A stretch of 64,000 bases of DNA, taken from positions 62,001 through 126,000 of the forward strand of contig NZ_JAKFZS010000015.1 of the NCBI RefSeq assembly GCF_021654285.1. Direction: 5' to 3'. Below the pieces are notes generated by a model. That model worked only from the letters and a program-made list of their open reading frames with translations. It made no database searches and had not been told where the DNA came from. The position numbers and the translations under genes were made by a program. Below, one piece after another: positions 9,992 through 18,708 of this stretch (positions are counted from its first letter, which is position 1; every line of letters starts with the position of its first letter). The DNA is from Pseudoalteromonas luteoviolacea (GTDB taxonomy: Bacteria > Pseudomonadota > Gammaproteobacteria > Enterobacterales > Alteromonadaceae).

Positions 9992-10900
9992 ATGTTTCCT
10001 TGGATTGAATCAGTTAGATCTCAAATGCAAGAAAGCTTTGAACGTAATCGCTTTCATCATGCGCAGCTGATCCACGGGCTAGTTGGTGTCGGAAAAACAG
10101 CACTTGTGCAAAGTTTAAGTGAAGATCTTCTGTGTACAAATAGCAGTTCTCTCGCTAGCTGTGGTCAGTGCAAAAGCTGTTTGTTACTGCGCGCCCAAAA
10201 CCATCCAGATTTATTATATCTAATGGCCGAGTCAGGTAGTATCGGAGTTGATGAAGTCAGGGCATTGAATGAATTCGTTTTCCATTCGGCACAGCAAGGT
10301 GGTAACAAGGTTGTTATCATTGAGCAAATAGAAAAAATGACAGAATCGGCTGCGAATGCCTTACTCAAAACACTCGAAGAGCCCGCAGCTAAACGATATA
10401 TTTTAATGACGTGTAATGATATATCCAAGGTTAAAGCAACCGTGTTAAGTCGCTGTAATCAAGTTCGGGTGGCCGTGACTGATGGGACAGCAGCAAAGCA
10501 GTGGTTAGCAATGAAAGGAATTGCAAGTGAAGCACACTTATGGGCTGATAGCTTCACCAATCAACCGTTGCTGCTTGAACAGTGGTCCAGCCAAGAGATC
10601 ATGCCTGAAGTGGATTATTTATGGAAAGTAGCGCATGATATTGCTAGCATTTCTGATATAAATGCACTTGAAAGCTCGCTTGCAAAGGGCACTAGTTTGT
10701 ATACCGTTTTCACGCGTTTTTTAATTTCAGCGATTAAGCAGCAACTAGTCGCTGGCCAAATTAATTTTGTGCAGTATCATAATTGCATACAGCAAATCGA
10801 AAAATATATGTCTGATCATCATAAAATTTTGGGCATAAATAAGCTTTTGAGTTTGTCCAATTTGGTATTTGGACTTCAGCGCGTGCTAAGACAGGATTGA
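9992..10900 (+). CDS. holB: DNA polymerase III subunit delta'
   Basis: Clamp-loader subunit delta' of the replicative polymerase, 302 residues. Walker-A-like GLVGVGKTALV lies near residue 30, zinc-module cysteines in the CGQCKSC segment, then NALLKTLEEP and an SRC-type LSRCNQV, all usual in this family. It starts 28 bases after tmk and its stop lies just upstream of the pilZ start, consistent with one transcript. E. coli HolB is 334 residues, so the C-terminal part here is slightly shorter. Confidence 0.93.
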   Translation: MFPWIESVRSQMQESFERNRFHHAQLIHGLVGVGKTALVQSLSEDLLCTNSSSLASCGQCKSCLLLRAQNHPDLLYLMAESGSIGVDEVRALNEFVFHSAQQGGNKVVIIEQIEKMTESAANALLKTLEEPAAKRYILMTCNDISKVKATVLSRCNQVRVAVTDGTAAKQWLAMKGIASEAHLWADSFTNQPLLLEQWSSQEIMPEVDYLWKVAHDIASISDINALESSLAKGTSLYTVFTRFLISAIKQQLVAGQINFVQYHNCIQQIEKYMSDHHKILGINKLLSLSNLVFGLQRVLRQD

Positions 10901-10905
10901 ATATC

Positions 10906-11232
10906 ATGCAAGAATTATTAGTCGATATTGAAGACAACGACGAGTTATATCGAAGTTATATGCCATTTTTAAAAAATGGCGGCATGTTTGTAAAAACCAA
11001 TAGTCGCTTTGATATGGGTACGCCAGTATCTATGAGACTGATGTTACCTGATGCGCTGGAAGAAGAAGAAGTGACAGGTAAAATCGTTTGGATCACGCCT
11101 CAGGGGGCGCAAAACTCAAACCCACCGGGTGTAGGTATCAGTTTTGATACTGAGTTTGAATTGTTAAACGATAAAATAATAAAAATGCTGGGTACTGCAC
11201 TCAATTTAGATAAACCAACTTATACGATGTAA
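10906..11232 (+). CDS. pilZ: PilZ-domain type IV pilus assembly protein
   Basis: A 108-residue protein closely matching Pseudomonas PilZ, needed for type IV pilus formation. Visible matches are YMPFLKNGGMFV, KIVWITPQGAQ, GVGISF and the C-terminal DKPTYTM. As in true PilZ, the c-di-GMP binding RxxxR motif is not evident. The ATG at 10906 is preferred because AGGA lies 9 bases upstream; an in-frame TTG at 10897 overlaps the holB stop and has no such site. Position between holB and the TatD-family gene is conserved in many gammaproteobacteria. Confidence 0.93.
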   Translation: MQELLVDIEDNDELYRSYMPFLKNGGMFVKTNSRFDMGTPVSMRLMLPDALEEEEVTGKIVWITPQGAQNSNPPGVGISFDTEFELLNDKIIKMLGTALNLDKPTYTM

Positions 11233-11242
11233 GAAAGTAGTA

Positions 11243-12043
11243 ATGATAGTAGATTCACATTGTCATCTTGACCGATTAGATTTCGACAAGTTAGATATTC
11301 AGTTGCCAGAAGTTTTGCAGGCTGCGCGCGATAAGCAAGTTGAACACTTTTTATGTGTCAGTGTCACACTTGAACAATTCCCCAATATGTTGAAAGTCAT
11401 CGAGCCGTTTAAAGATGTGTCTGCATCATGCGGTGTACATCCTTTGAATCAAAGTGATGCGTTAAATAGGGGGGAACTATTAGAATTAGCTCAACATCCT
11501 CGTGTAGTTGCTATTGGTGAGACTGGATTGGATTACTATTACGCTAAGGACACACATCAAGTTCAGCAGGAAAGCTTTGCCGGACATATAGACGTCGCGA
11601 ATGAGCTGAAAAAACCGTTGATCATTCATACTAGAGATGCGAGAAAAGACACCATCGACATAATGAAAGCCCATAACGCACAAGATTGTGGCGGTGTTTT
11701 ACATTGCTTTACCGAAGATTGGGATATGGCGAAAAAAGCCATTGATATGGGCTTTTACATTTCGATTTCAGGGATAGTCACATTTAAAAATGCGGTTGAT
11801 TTACAAGAAGTCGTGAAAAAACTACCTTTGGATAGACTTTTAATTGAGACCGACTCGCCTTATTTAGCGCCGGTCCCTCACCGTGGGAAAACTAACCAAC
11901 CAGCTTATGTTCAGGATGTGGCTTATTTTGTTGCGGATCTTAAAGGGTTGCAATACAAAGAGCTTGCACATGCGACGACCGAAAATTTTTACCAACTTTT
12001 TAGTTTAGCAAATCGCAGTAATCAAAGTAGTGAATCAATCTAA
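11243..12043 (+). CDS. ycfH: TatD-family metal-dependent hydrolase (YcfH type)
   Basis: A 266-residue TIM-barrel metal-dependent hydrolase of the TatD family; members are reported as 3'-5' DNA exonucleases or D-aminoacyl-tRNA-type hydrolases. Metal ligands are visible in DSHCHLD (HxH), GETGLDYYY, HTRDA, LHCF and TDSPYLAP, then the characteristic HRGKTN. The position after tmk-holB-pilZ makes it the YcfH-type member. Its last 14 bases overlap the start of the next gene. Confidence 0.92.
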   Translation: MIVDSHCHLDRLDFDKLDIQLPEVLQAARDKQVEHFLCVSVTLEQFPNMLKVIEPFKDVSASCGVHPLNQSDALNRGELLELAQHPRVVAIGETGLDYYYAKDTHQVQQESFAGHIDVANELKKPLIIHTRDARKDTIDIMKAHNAQDCGGVLHCFTEDWDMAKKAIDMGFYISISGIVTFKNAVDLQEVVKKLPLDRLLIETDSPYLAPVPHRGKTNQPAYVQDVAYFVADLKGLQYKELAHATTENFYQLFSLANRSNQSSESI

Positions 12044-13868
12044 TTTCCCCCTATTTTTGTGCGGGCCTATGGTCCGCAGAGCTGAGCCTCAGCAGATTTG
12101 TTTGCAGTTTGTTACGACGAAAAAAACAAACATAAAGGTCGAGCTTAAGGGGCATCAAACGGTGTCAGATCAAACTGACATACGCCTAGGTGATGCGCTA
12201 TTTTTGACGTTTGTCCATGTTAGTCCGCTACAAGGGGAGTTTAAGACAGATGAAGAGATTCCTTATCAGCTTTTCAATGCAGGCGAAAAAGCTGATCTAG
12301 CCAATTTGAGTTATCAAGGGTCGCCTCAGATAGTTGTACCCAAGATATTAAAAAATGTACTGCATGGTTCTTGCAGAAATCCGCATCACCCAAGCAAAGA
12401 TAGCCTTGTTGAAGCCGATTCTTATATGGCTCAAAGTTATAGAAATAGTGATGAACGAGCAAGCTTGCTGATCTTATCAGGTGATCAAGTTTATGCTGAT
12501 GATGTTGCAGGCCCAATGCTTGTAGCAGTTCAGCAGTTGATTGACTTACTTGGGATTTATAAAGAGCAAGCATTAGATTTAACGCTGCCAAGTACAGTGG
12601 ATGACCAGCTTTACAACCGTGACTCTTTTCTCCCCAAGGAGCCTTGGAAAAGTCGAAGTAAACTCACTTTGGGTTATTGGTTACGAAAAGATGAACCCCA
12701 TTTTTCCAGTGTTAAAGCAGCTAATCACCTTGTCTCGATAGAAGAGTTTGTGGCTTTTTATGTCTTAAATTTCAGTGCTAAAGCTTGGCAGCTAGTAACC
12801 CCTTTTGAATTTGACACTCAAAGCTTGAGTGCAAATCAGCAAACATTATTTGAGGCTGAATCAAGGGCATTGAAAGAATTCATTGCAACTTTACCTAGCG
12901 TGGAAAGGTTGATGGCCAACGTTTCCACATTAATGATGTTCGATGATCATGATGTGACAGATGATTGGAATTTAACGCCTAGGTGGGAGCAAAATATTGC
13001 GAATTCTCAAGCTAGTAAGCGTATTGTCAATAACGGGCTGATCGCATATTGGTTGTTTCAAGGCCTTGGTAATGATGCGCACCAAGTTTCTGGTCGATTG
13101 TTAGTCGGATTTTCCAATTCTTTAAAAGACAATATTTGGTACTTCAATGGTTTTGATAAAGAGATCAATCGATTTGGCCAATGGCATTATTGCTTAGATA
13201 CAACGCCTAAAGTCGTCGTGATTGATACTAGAACACACAGGTGGCGAAGTGAGCAAGACTTTGATGAACCTAGTGGTTTGATGGATTGGGAAAGCCTGAT
13301 GGAGTTACAGGAAGTACTTATTAATCATGAAAGTGTACTGTTGGTGAGCCCTGCGCCAGTTTTTGGTGTAAAAGTTATTGAAACCATTCAGGCAATTTTT
13401 AATACTTGCGGCGAGCCATTAGTTGTGGATGTTGAAAACTGGATGGCGCATGAGGGAGCAGCTAAAAAGCTTATTGATATCTTTAAGCGAGAAGACACGC
13501 CTAAGGAAACAATCATTCTGTCTGGTGATGTACATTATTCATTTTGCTTTTCGGTACAGGCGAGGTTTGGCCGGCATGACAATCGGATCTGGCAGCTAAC
13601 TGCCTCGGGGATTAAAAATGAGTTCCCTAAAGGACTATTGGCGATTTTGGAAAAACTGGATATTGCGTTATTCGCTACTTGGAGCCCATTTAACTTATTT
13701 ACAAAGCGTTGGCAGCTCGCTGTTTCTAAGCATAAATCTGATTATGAAAACGGACGGTATCTGGTGTCGGATTCTGCGATTAGTTTGGTGAGTATGGATG
13801 AGGGCAAACTGGTGAAATACACGCTACTTCACGGCACAGGTGAAGTAACTCAATTTGATTTAAACTAA
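12030..13868 (+). CDS. PhoD-like metallophosphatase/phosphodiesterase
   Basis: A 612-residue protein of the PhoD-like calcineurin-type phosphatase family. Motifs in order are HGSCRNPHH (about 112), SGDQVYADD (about 150), MFDDHDVTDDW (about 305), VIDTRTHRW and SGDVHYSF (about 498), the expected metal ligands. No signal peptide or membrane segment is visible, unlike secreted PhoD, so it may act in the cytoplasm. The GTG at 12030 lies inside ycfH, giving a 14-base overlap and probable translational coupling; no good Shine-Dalgarno sequence is seen. The substrate is unknown. Confidence 0.82.
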   Translation: MNQSNFPLFLCGPMVRRAEPQQICLQFVTTKKTNIKVELKGHQTVSDQTDIRLGDALFLTFVHVSPLQGEFKTDEEIPYQLFNAGEKADLANLSYQGSPQIVVPKILKNVLHGSCRNPHHPSKDSLVEADSYMAQSYRNSDERASLLILSGDQVYADDVAGPMLVAVQQLIDLLGIYKEQALDLTLPSTVDDQLYNRDSFLPKEPWKSRSKLTLGYWLRKDEPHFSSVKAANHLVSIEEFVAFYVLNFSAKAWQLVTPFEFDTQSLSANQQTLFEAESRALKEFIATLPSVERLMANVSTLMMFDDHDVTDDWNLTPRWEQNIANSQASKRIVNNGLIAYWLFQGLGNDAHQVSGRLLVGFSNSLKDNIWYFNGFDKEINRFGQWHYCLDTTPKVVVIDTRTHRWRSEQDFDEPSGLMDWESLMELQEVLINHESVLLVSPAPVFGVKVIETIQAIFNTCGEPLVVDVENWMAHEGAAKKLIDIFKREDTPKETIILSGDVHYSFCFSVQARFGRHDNRIWQLTASGIKNEFPKGLLAILEKLDIALFATWSPFNLFTKRWQLAVSKHKSDYENGRYLVSDSAISLVSMDEGKLVKYTLLHGTGEVTQFDLN

Positions 13869-13932
13869 ACATCACGGATTAAAGCGCTACACGTAGCTTT
13901 TGCTATAGTTACGTTTAAGTATAGAGACTTAA

Positions 13933-16900
13933 GTGGCATTTATGCTTTTAATACAGCGCTTGTATGTGATGTGTATAGGATTAACACGGGTTATTAAGCC
14001 TTTTGTCCAGGGTGCCCTTTGTATTTTTTTGTTGTGTGCTGTTTTTGTTACGGCGGCAAACCCTGTCTTTACGGATACCTCTCAAGTTATGAGGCGATTT
14101 GACTATGAGTCAGGCCTCAGTCAAGTTACCATCATGGCACTTACTGAAGATCAGCTGGGTTACATATGGATTGGTACTCAGGCTGGGCTTAATCGTTTTG
14201 ACGGCCATGAATTTAAACAATTTAGCAGTACGCAACAAAACCCAAACGAGCTAGCTGGTTCGTTTGTGACAGGGTTGTGTCATAGTGGGGAAACAGTTTG
14301 GATAGGCACGAGTACAGGGCTCAGTGCATATCATACAGTGACAGGACGTTTTCAAAGTTTTTTAGAGGAAAATTACCGAGCTATTACTTCAGACAGAGTA
14401 AAAACACTTAATTGCAGTGGTAATTACATTTCGGTCACCACTGAAAATCATGCTTTTTATCTTATCGACAAAGTGACACTAGAGCCGGTTGCGCTAGATT
14501 TAGCCGGCCGTTTTCCTAGCCATGCGATTGCCTACAATAATCAAGTCTTTTATATCACGGAAAGCGGCTTCAGTACGCTTAATCTGCAGTCTAAGAAAAG
14601 TGATTTGCTGCTCGCAGGAGAGTTTAAGTATCTGGCCTTGCGCGGAGAACGCGTTTTTCTGATCACCAAAGAAAATCAATTGCTCAGTTATGACACATTA
14701 TATGAGCGTGTTCTATGGGAGATCTCAGTCGGTGCCGGAGCTGGGCTTGAATTGAACAATTTGCACATATCAACAGGGAAATTATTCGTTGGCAGTAATT
14801 ATGGTGTTTATTTATACGACTTAAATGGTAATTTTAAAAAGCACTGGTTTAAGCATGAAGGTCAGGGACTTGGCTTACAAGACAACAGCATCATGTCTGT
14901 ACTGGTCGACAGTAATCAAGATCTATGGTTTGGTACTGAGACAGGTGGGTTACATTTCATTAGCCAATTAAGTGAGAACTTCGGTCATATCAGTGCTTTT
15001 AACTATCCTCATAGCCCATTGCCTGAGCCTGATATTAGAAATTTTGCATTAGATAGGTTTGATAGACTTTGGCTGGCAACCTCTTCAGGCTTGTATTTTT
15101 TCGATGGAACAGGATTTAAAGAGGGGCATCTAGTTTTCCCTAATCTCTCGGTTGTTGAGAGTGCGTTTATAACTAAGTTGTATATTCGCGACCAATATAT
15201 GTGGATTGCAACACGTGGATTGGGGATTTATCGGTTTAACTTAGATGACGGAACATTATTGAATATTATTCCCGATGTCGGTAAAGGCCCTGAGTTGAGT
15301 TTTAATGACATCATTGAGTTTCAAGGTCGAATTTTGGTGAGCTCGCGCTCAATGGGTTTGTTATTTTTTAACGAATCATCAAACAAGTTAGAGCCATTTT
15401 TAAACATGGAGAATGCGCCCAGCCACGTTTCATCACTACTGCCTCAAGGTAATGCGATTATATTTGGCAGTATCGGTGATGGGCTTTTCAAATATGAGGA
15501 GGGCAGCTTAATACAACTTACTATTGCAGATGCTTTGGCTTCTGATATCGTATTTATGTTGCAAGCTGATAGTTTTGGTCGGATCTGGGCTGGAAGTGAA
15601 ACGGGCATTTCTGTTATTGATAATACGTTTTCTGTGGTTAGAACCATTAAAAGACAGGACGGGATAGCAAATAGCGCAATTTGGGCCCTTTTGTATGACG
15701 AGCAAGATCATATTTGGCTAGGCACGAGTGGTGGTTTGTCACGGATCAATATTCATGATTTTAAAATTGATAATTTCTTACCTGTAGATGGCGTACAAGG
15801 CAATGAGTTTAATTATAATGCGAGCTGGCTAGCACCAGACGGACGAGTATTCATTGGCGGGTCAAATGGGTTTAATCAATTTCATCCTGAGCAAATAACC
15901 ATATCTCCGATAATTAGGCCACTATTGACTTCTAATATAGAGTTATTGGGCAAAACATTACACCCGTCGATAAATAAAGAATTAAAATTAGCACCCGAGC
16001 TCACCACTTTCCTCGAACTTGAATATGACCAAGATATTGTGTCGTTGCATTACTCAAGTTTGGATTATGGCTCTGAAGGACTTAGGTTTTACTATCGCAT
16101 CATTGGACTCAGTGAGCAGTGGCTTAAGCTTGCTGACGGGGTTAGGCAAATTAATTTGCTCAAGTTGAACCCAGGCAATTATCAAGTTCAGGCTTATACA
16201 ATTAATCGTTTTAATCAAACATCTCCTGTTCATCATTTTGATATAAAAATTAATGCGCCGTGGTGGTGGAGTAACCTGACTAAAACACTTTATTTCATTC
16301 TTTTATCACTTCTTCTTGTTATGTGGTTTAGGCAGCGACAAAAGCGATTCTTACAGGTTGTTAATGATAATAAAATAATGAATGAATTGCAGGAGCGTTT
16401 AGAGCTTTCTTTGTGGGCCAGTCAGGATGAAATGTGGGATTGGCATATTGATACAGACAAAATTTATCGTCACAGTGTTAAACCCCGAATTGAATATGGA
16501 CACTGCAAGTCAGAGATGTCCGTTCATGATGCTGTGCAGTTTATACATCCAAAAGATTACATTGCTTGGGAAGAAAAACTCGAAGCTTGTCTTGAAGGTG
16601 AGCAAGATACGTATGAGATTGCAATTAGAGTTAAAACGATTGATGAACAATGGACATGGGTATTGGAGCGAGGCAAGGTTGTTAGCAGAGACAGTCATGG
16701 CAAGGTTAAACGGCTGGCCGGTGCGTTAAAAGACATCGCTGAGCTCAAAGCACACCAGAATGCACTTCAGGCTTTAAATGAAGATTTAGAAATTAAAGTT
16801 GCGGTGCGCACTGATGAACTTTATCAAAAGAACCAGAAGCTAGAGCAGGCGATGATTGAGCTCAAAAGAACGCAGCAAGAGCTTATTGAGAGTGAAAAGA

Positions 16901-17652
16901 TGGCCTCACTTGGTAATGTTGTTGCTGGTATTGCCCATGAGATTAATACTCCACTTGGTATTTCGATTACGGCAATTTCGTATAACCAAGAAAGCTTGCA
17001 ACAAGTCGCGACTAAATTAAAAAATCAGACGCTTAAGCAGTCTGATTTAGAGCAGTCTATTGAAGAGCAACAAGAGGGCTACTTATTGATGAGCCGTAAC
17101 CTTGACCGAGCCAAAGAGTTAATTAGCAACTTTAAGCAAGTTGCGGTTGATCACTCCAGTGAAGTCCAACGAGAGATAAACGTAAAATGTTATGTTGAGG
17201 ATGTATTTAAGTCTTTAAGCCCTTTGGCAAATGGCAAGCAAATAACTTTGGATATCGAAGGAGATGAGGAGGTGAATGTAGATACTTATCCCGGCGCTTT
17301 ATATCAAATCCTAACCAATTTATATAACAACTCGATATTACATGGCTTTGAAGGCAAAGACTCTGGTGGGGTGAGTGTAATAGTCCATCAAATAGACGGC
17401 TATTGGTCGTTGGTTTATAAAGACGATGGTGTGGGAATGAGCGCGGGTAACTTACAAACAATGTTCGACCCATTTGTTACCACTAAACGCAGTCAAGGGG
17501 GGTGTGGTTTAGGTATGCATATTGTTTATAACTTAGTCACACAGTTACTTAAAGGAGAGATATCAGCTTGGTCAAAACCTAATAAAGGCCTAGAGGTGAA
17601 GTTGAAAGTGCCAGCAGCACGTATGAATGAAAAAAAAACAGGCTCTAATTAA
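13933..17652 (+). CDS. Beta-propeller sensor histidine kinase
   Basis: A 1239-residue membrane sensor kinase. A signal/anchor segment at about 20-42 is followed by a long periplasmic two-component-regulator propeller (repeated units such as GYIWIGTQAGLNRFDG, DLWFGTETGGLHF, HIWLGTSGGLSRI), a Y_Y_Y-type domain (about 715-780), a transmembrane segment (about 785-805), a PAS-like domain (about 830-940), a coiled coil, a HisKA-like region with His1002 in AHEINTPLG, and an ATPase domain (NNSILHGF, DDGVGMS, GGCGLGMHIVYNL). It lacks the receiver and HTH domains of the related hybrid regulators. GTG 13933 or ATG 13942 may be the start. Ligand and cognate regulator are unknown. Confidence 0.9.
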   Translation: MAFMLLIQRLYVMCIGLTRVIKPFVQGALCIFLLCAVFVTAANPVFTDTSQVMRRFDYESGLSQVTIMALTEDQLGYIWIGTQAGLNRFDGHEFKQFSSTQQNPNELAGSFVTGLCHSGETVWIGTSTGLSAYHTVTGRFQSFLEENYRAITSDRVKTLNCSGNYISVTTENHAFYLIDKVTLEPVALDLAGRFPSHAIAYNNQVFYITESGFSTLNLQSKKSDLLLAGEFKYLALRGERVFLITKENQLLSYDTLYERVLWEISVGAGAGLELNNLHISTGKLFVGSNYGVYLYDLNGNFKKHWFKHEGQGLGLQDNSIMSVLVDSNQDLWFGTETGGLHFISQLSENFGHISAFNYPHSPLPEPDIRNFALDRFDRLWLATSSGLYFFDGTGFKEGHLVFPNLSVVESAFITKLYIRDQYMWIATRGLGIYRFNLDDGTLLNIIPDVGKGPELSFNDIIEFQGRILVSSRSMGLLFFNESSNKLEPFLNMENAPSHVSSLLPQGNAIIFGSIGDGLFKYEEGSLIQLTIADALASDIVFMLQADSFGRIWAGSETGISVIDNTFSVVRTIKRQDGIANSAIWALLYDEQDHIWLGTSGGLSRINIHDFKIDNFLPVDGVQGNEFNYNASWLAPDGRVFIGGSNGFNQFHPEQITISPIIRPLLTSNIELLGKTLHPSINKELKLAPELTTFLELEYDQDIVSLHYSSLDYGSEGLRFYYRIIGLSEQWLKLADGVRQINLLKLNPGNYQVQAYTINRFNQTSPVHHFDIKINAPWWWSNLTKTLYFILLSLLLVMWFRQRQKRFLQVVNDNKIMNELQERLELSLWASQDEMWDWHIDTDKIYRHSVKPRIEYGHCKSEMSVHDAVQFIHPKDYIAWEEKLEACLEGEQDTYEIAIRVKTIDEQWTWVLERGKVVSRDSHGKVKRLAGALKDIAELKAHQNALQALNEDLEIKVAVRTDELYQKNQKLEQAMIELKRTQQELIESEKMASLGNVVAGIAHEINTPLGISITAISYNQESLQQVATKLKNQTLKQSDLEQSIEEQQEGYLLMSRNLDRAKELISNFKQVAVDHSSEVQREINVKCYVEDVFKSLSPLANGKQITLDIEGDEEVNVDTYPGALYQILTNLYNNSILHGFEGKDSGGVSVIVHQIDGYWSLVYKDDGVGMSAGNLQTMFDPFVTTKRSQGGCGLGMHIVYNLVTQLLKGEISAWSKPNKGLEVKLKVPAARMNEKKTGSN

Positions 17653-17710
17653 TGCTAGCCCATGTTAAATCATATTTTATACAGGGCTAGAGTTAATATA
17701 TTTTAAAGGA

Positions 17711-18457
17711 TTAATTTATATAGGTAGATATATTACGAGTGATATTGTTTTGATTTAGTTTCCAAGTCTCGACCATTCGAGTTGTACCGCCTGTATTTCT
17801 ACAGATTATTTGTGCTGATATTGTTGCTGTTCTTGCATCATAATAGGTAGGCTCATCAAAAGAGATAATATCATTTATAAAACCATCACTGTGCCATGGC
17901 CCTAGTTTTAATGGTGCGTCACTTTCAATACTTGAAGCTGTACAAAAACCAGTCTCTTCGCTGTTATCAATGTTTAAAGTAGCTTGATAGCGTACATCCT
18001 GATAAAAACCCGGATAAAGATGATCGCCATCTTGCCAGTGAGATGCTGTCATTTTGCTTTTTAATTTGATTTTAGGTGCTGGGGCAATGTTATGCCTTAA
18101 TCGTACTGATAAATTTGAGTTATCGATGCACTGCACCTCAATATACTTTTCTTTGTGTTCGTGGCCACGTTCAAGTTGAGCGGTTAAAATGCTTCCATTT
18201 ATTTGCACATCAGCGAGATGAGTATGCGTGTACTTTTCGAAAATTTCGGCGTGATGGCAGGGGAGTTCGTTACCTGGATATGGAGCATAAACACGGATGT
18301 CGTATGCAGAGCTCGACTGGGTCACCATTACATTCAGTGCAGTTTGGTTATAATAAGTGACTCTACCGGGCGTGCCATCAGTATCGTGTATGATTGATGA
18401 TGCTAAAGCAGATGTATTTATTATGATCGCCAAAGGTAATACTCGATTAATTCTCAT
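17711..18457 (-). CDS. Secreted protein of unknown function
   Basis: A 248-residue protein I do not recognise. The N-terminus looks like a signal peptide (RINRVLPLAIIINTSALAS). The mature part has five cysteines and is rich in Thr, Asn and Tyr; no catalytic motif, repeat or further membrane segment is visible. The ATG follows a clear AAGGA sequence. It is convergent with the sensor kinase gene and separated from metG by about 250 bases that hold only a short hairpin near metG. Probably periplasmic or extracellular. Confidence 0.7.
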   Translation of the reverse strand: MRINRVLPLAIIINTSALASSIIHDTDGTPGRVTYYNQTALNVMVTQSSSAYDIRVYAPYPGNELPCHHAEIFEKYTHTHLADVQINGSILTAQLERGHEHKEKYIEVQCIDNSNLSVRLRHNIAPAPKIKLKSKMTASHWQDGDHLYPGFYQDVRYQATLNIDNSEETGFCTASSIESDAPLKLGPWHSDGFINDIISFDEPTYYDARTATISAQIICRNTGGTTRMVETWKLNQNNITRNISTYIN

Positions 18458-18671
18458 TTTACATTCCTTTTTACATGTTGTGAGAATTTACTTTAGCGTG
18501 CACATGATATTATTTAAAGGGGTAGGTAGTATTTGTTGATGTGTTATTATACTTTCAAAAGTATTTAAACAATTAAAATAATTAAGTATAAAGGGTATAA
18601 ATTAGAGTGTGTTTATTCTGAATTTTGTCGCAAAAGGCGTTAGATTTAAATAGAAATCAGCCTAAAATGAA

Positions 18672-18694
18672 GGCATGAAATAAAGCTTCATGCC
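18672..18694 (-). terminator. Possible metG terminator
   Basis: Perfect 8-bp stem GGCATGAA with TTCATGCC, 15 bases past the metG stop. On the minus strand it is followed by TTCATTTTA, a weak T-rich tail. Confidence 0.5.
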
Positions 18695-18708
18695 CTCAAT
18701 GAATTGTA

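Noticed and set aside
17653..17710. Inverted repeat CTAGCCC/GGGCTAG after the sensor kinase gene
   Set aside because: Only 7 bp with a loop over 20 bases and no T run; too weak to call a terminator.
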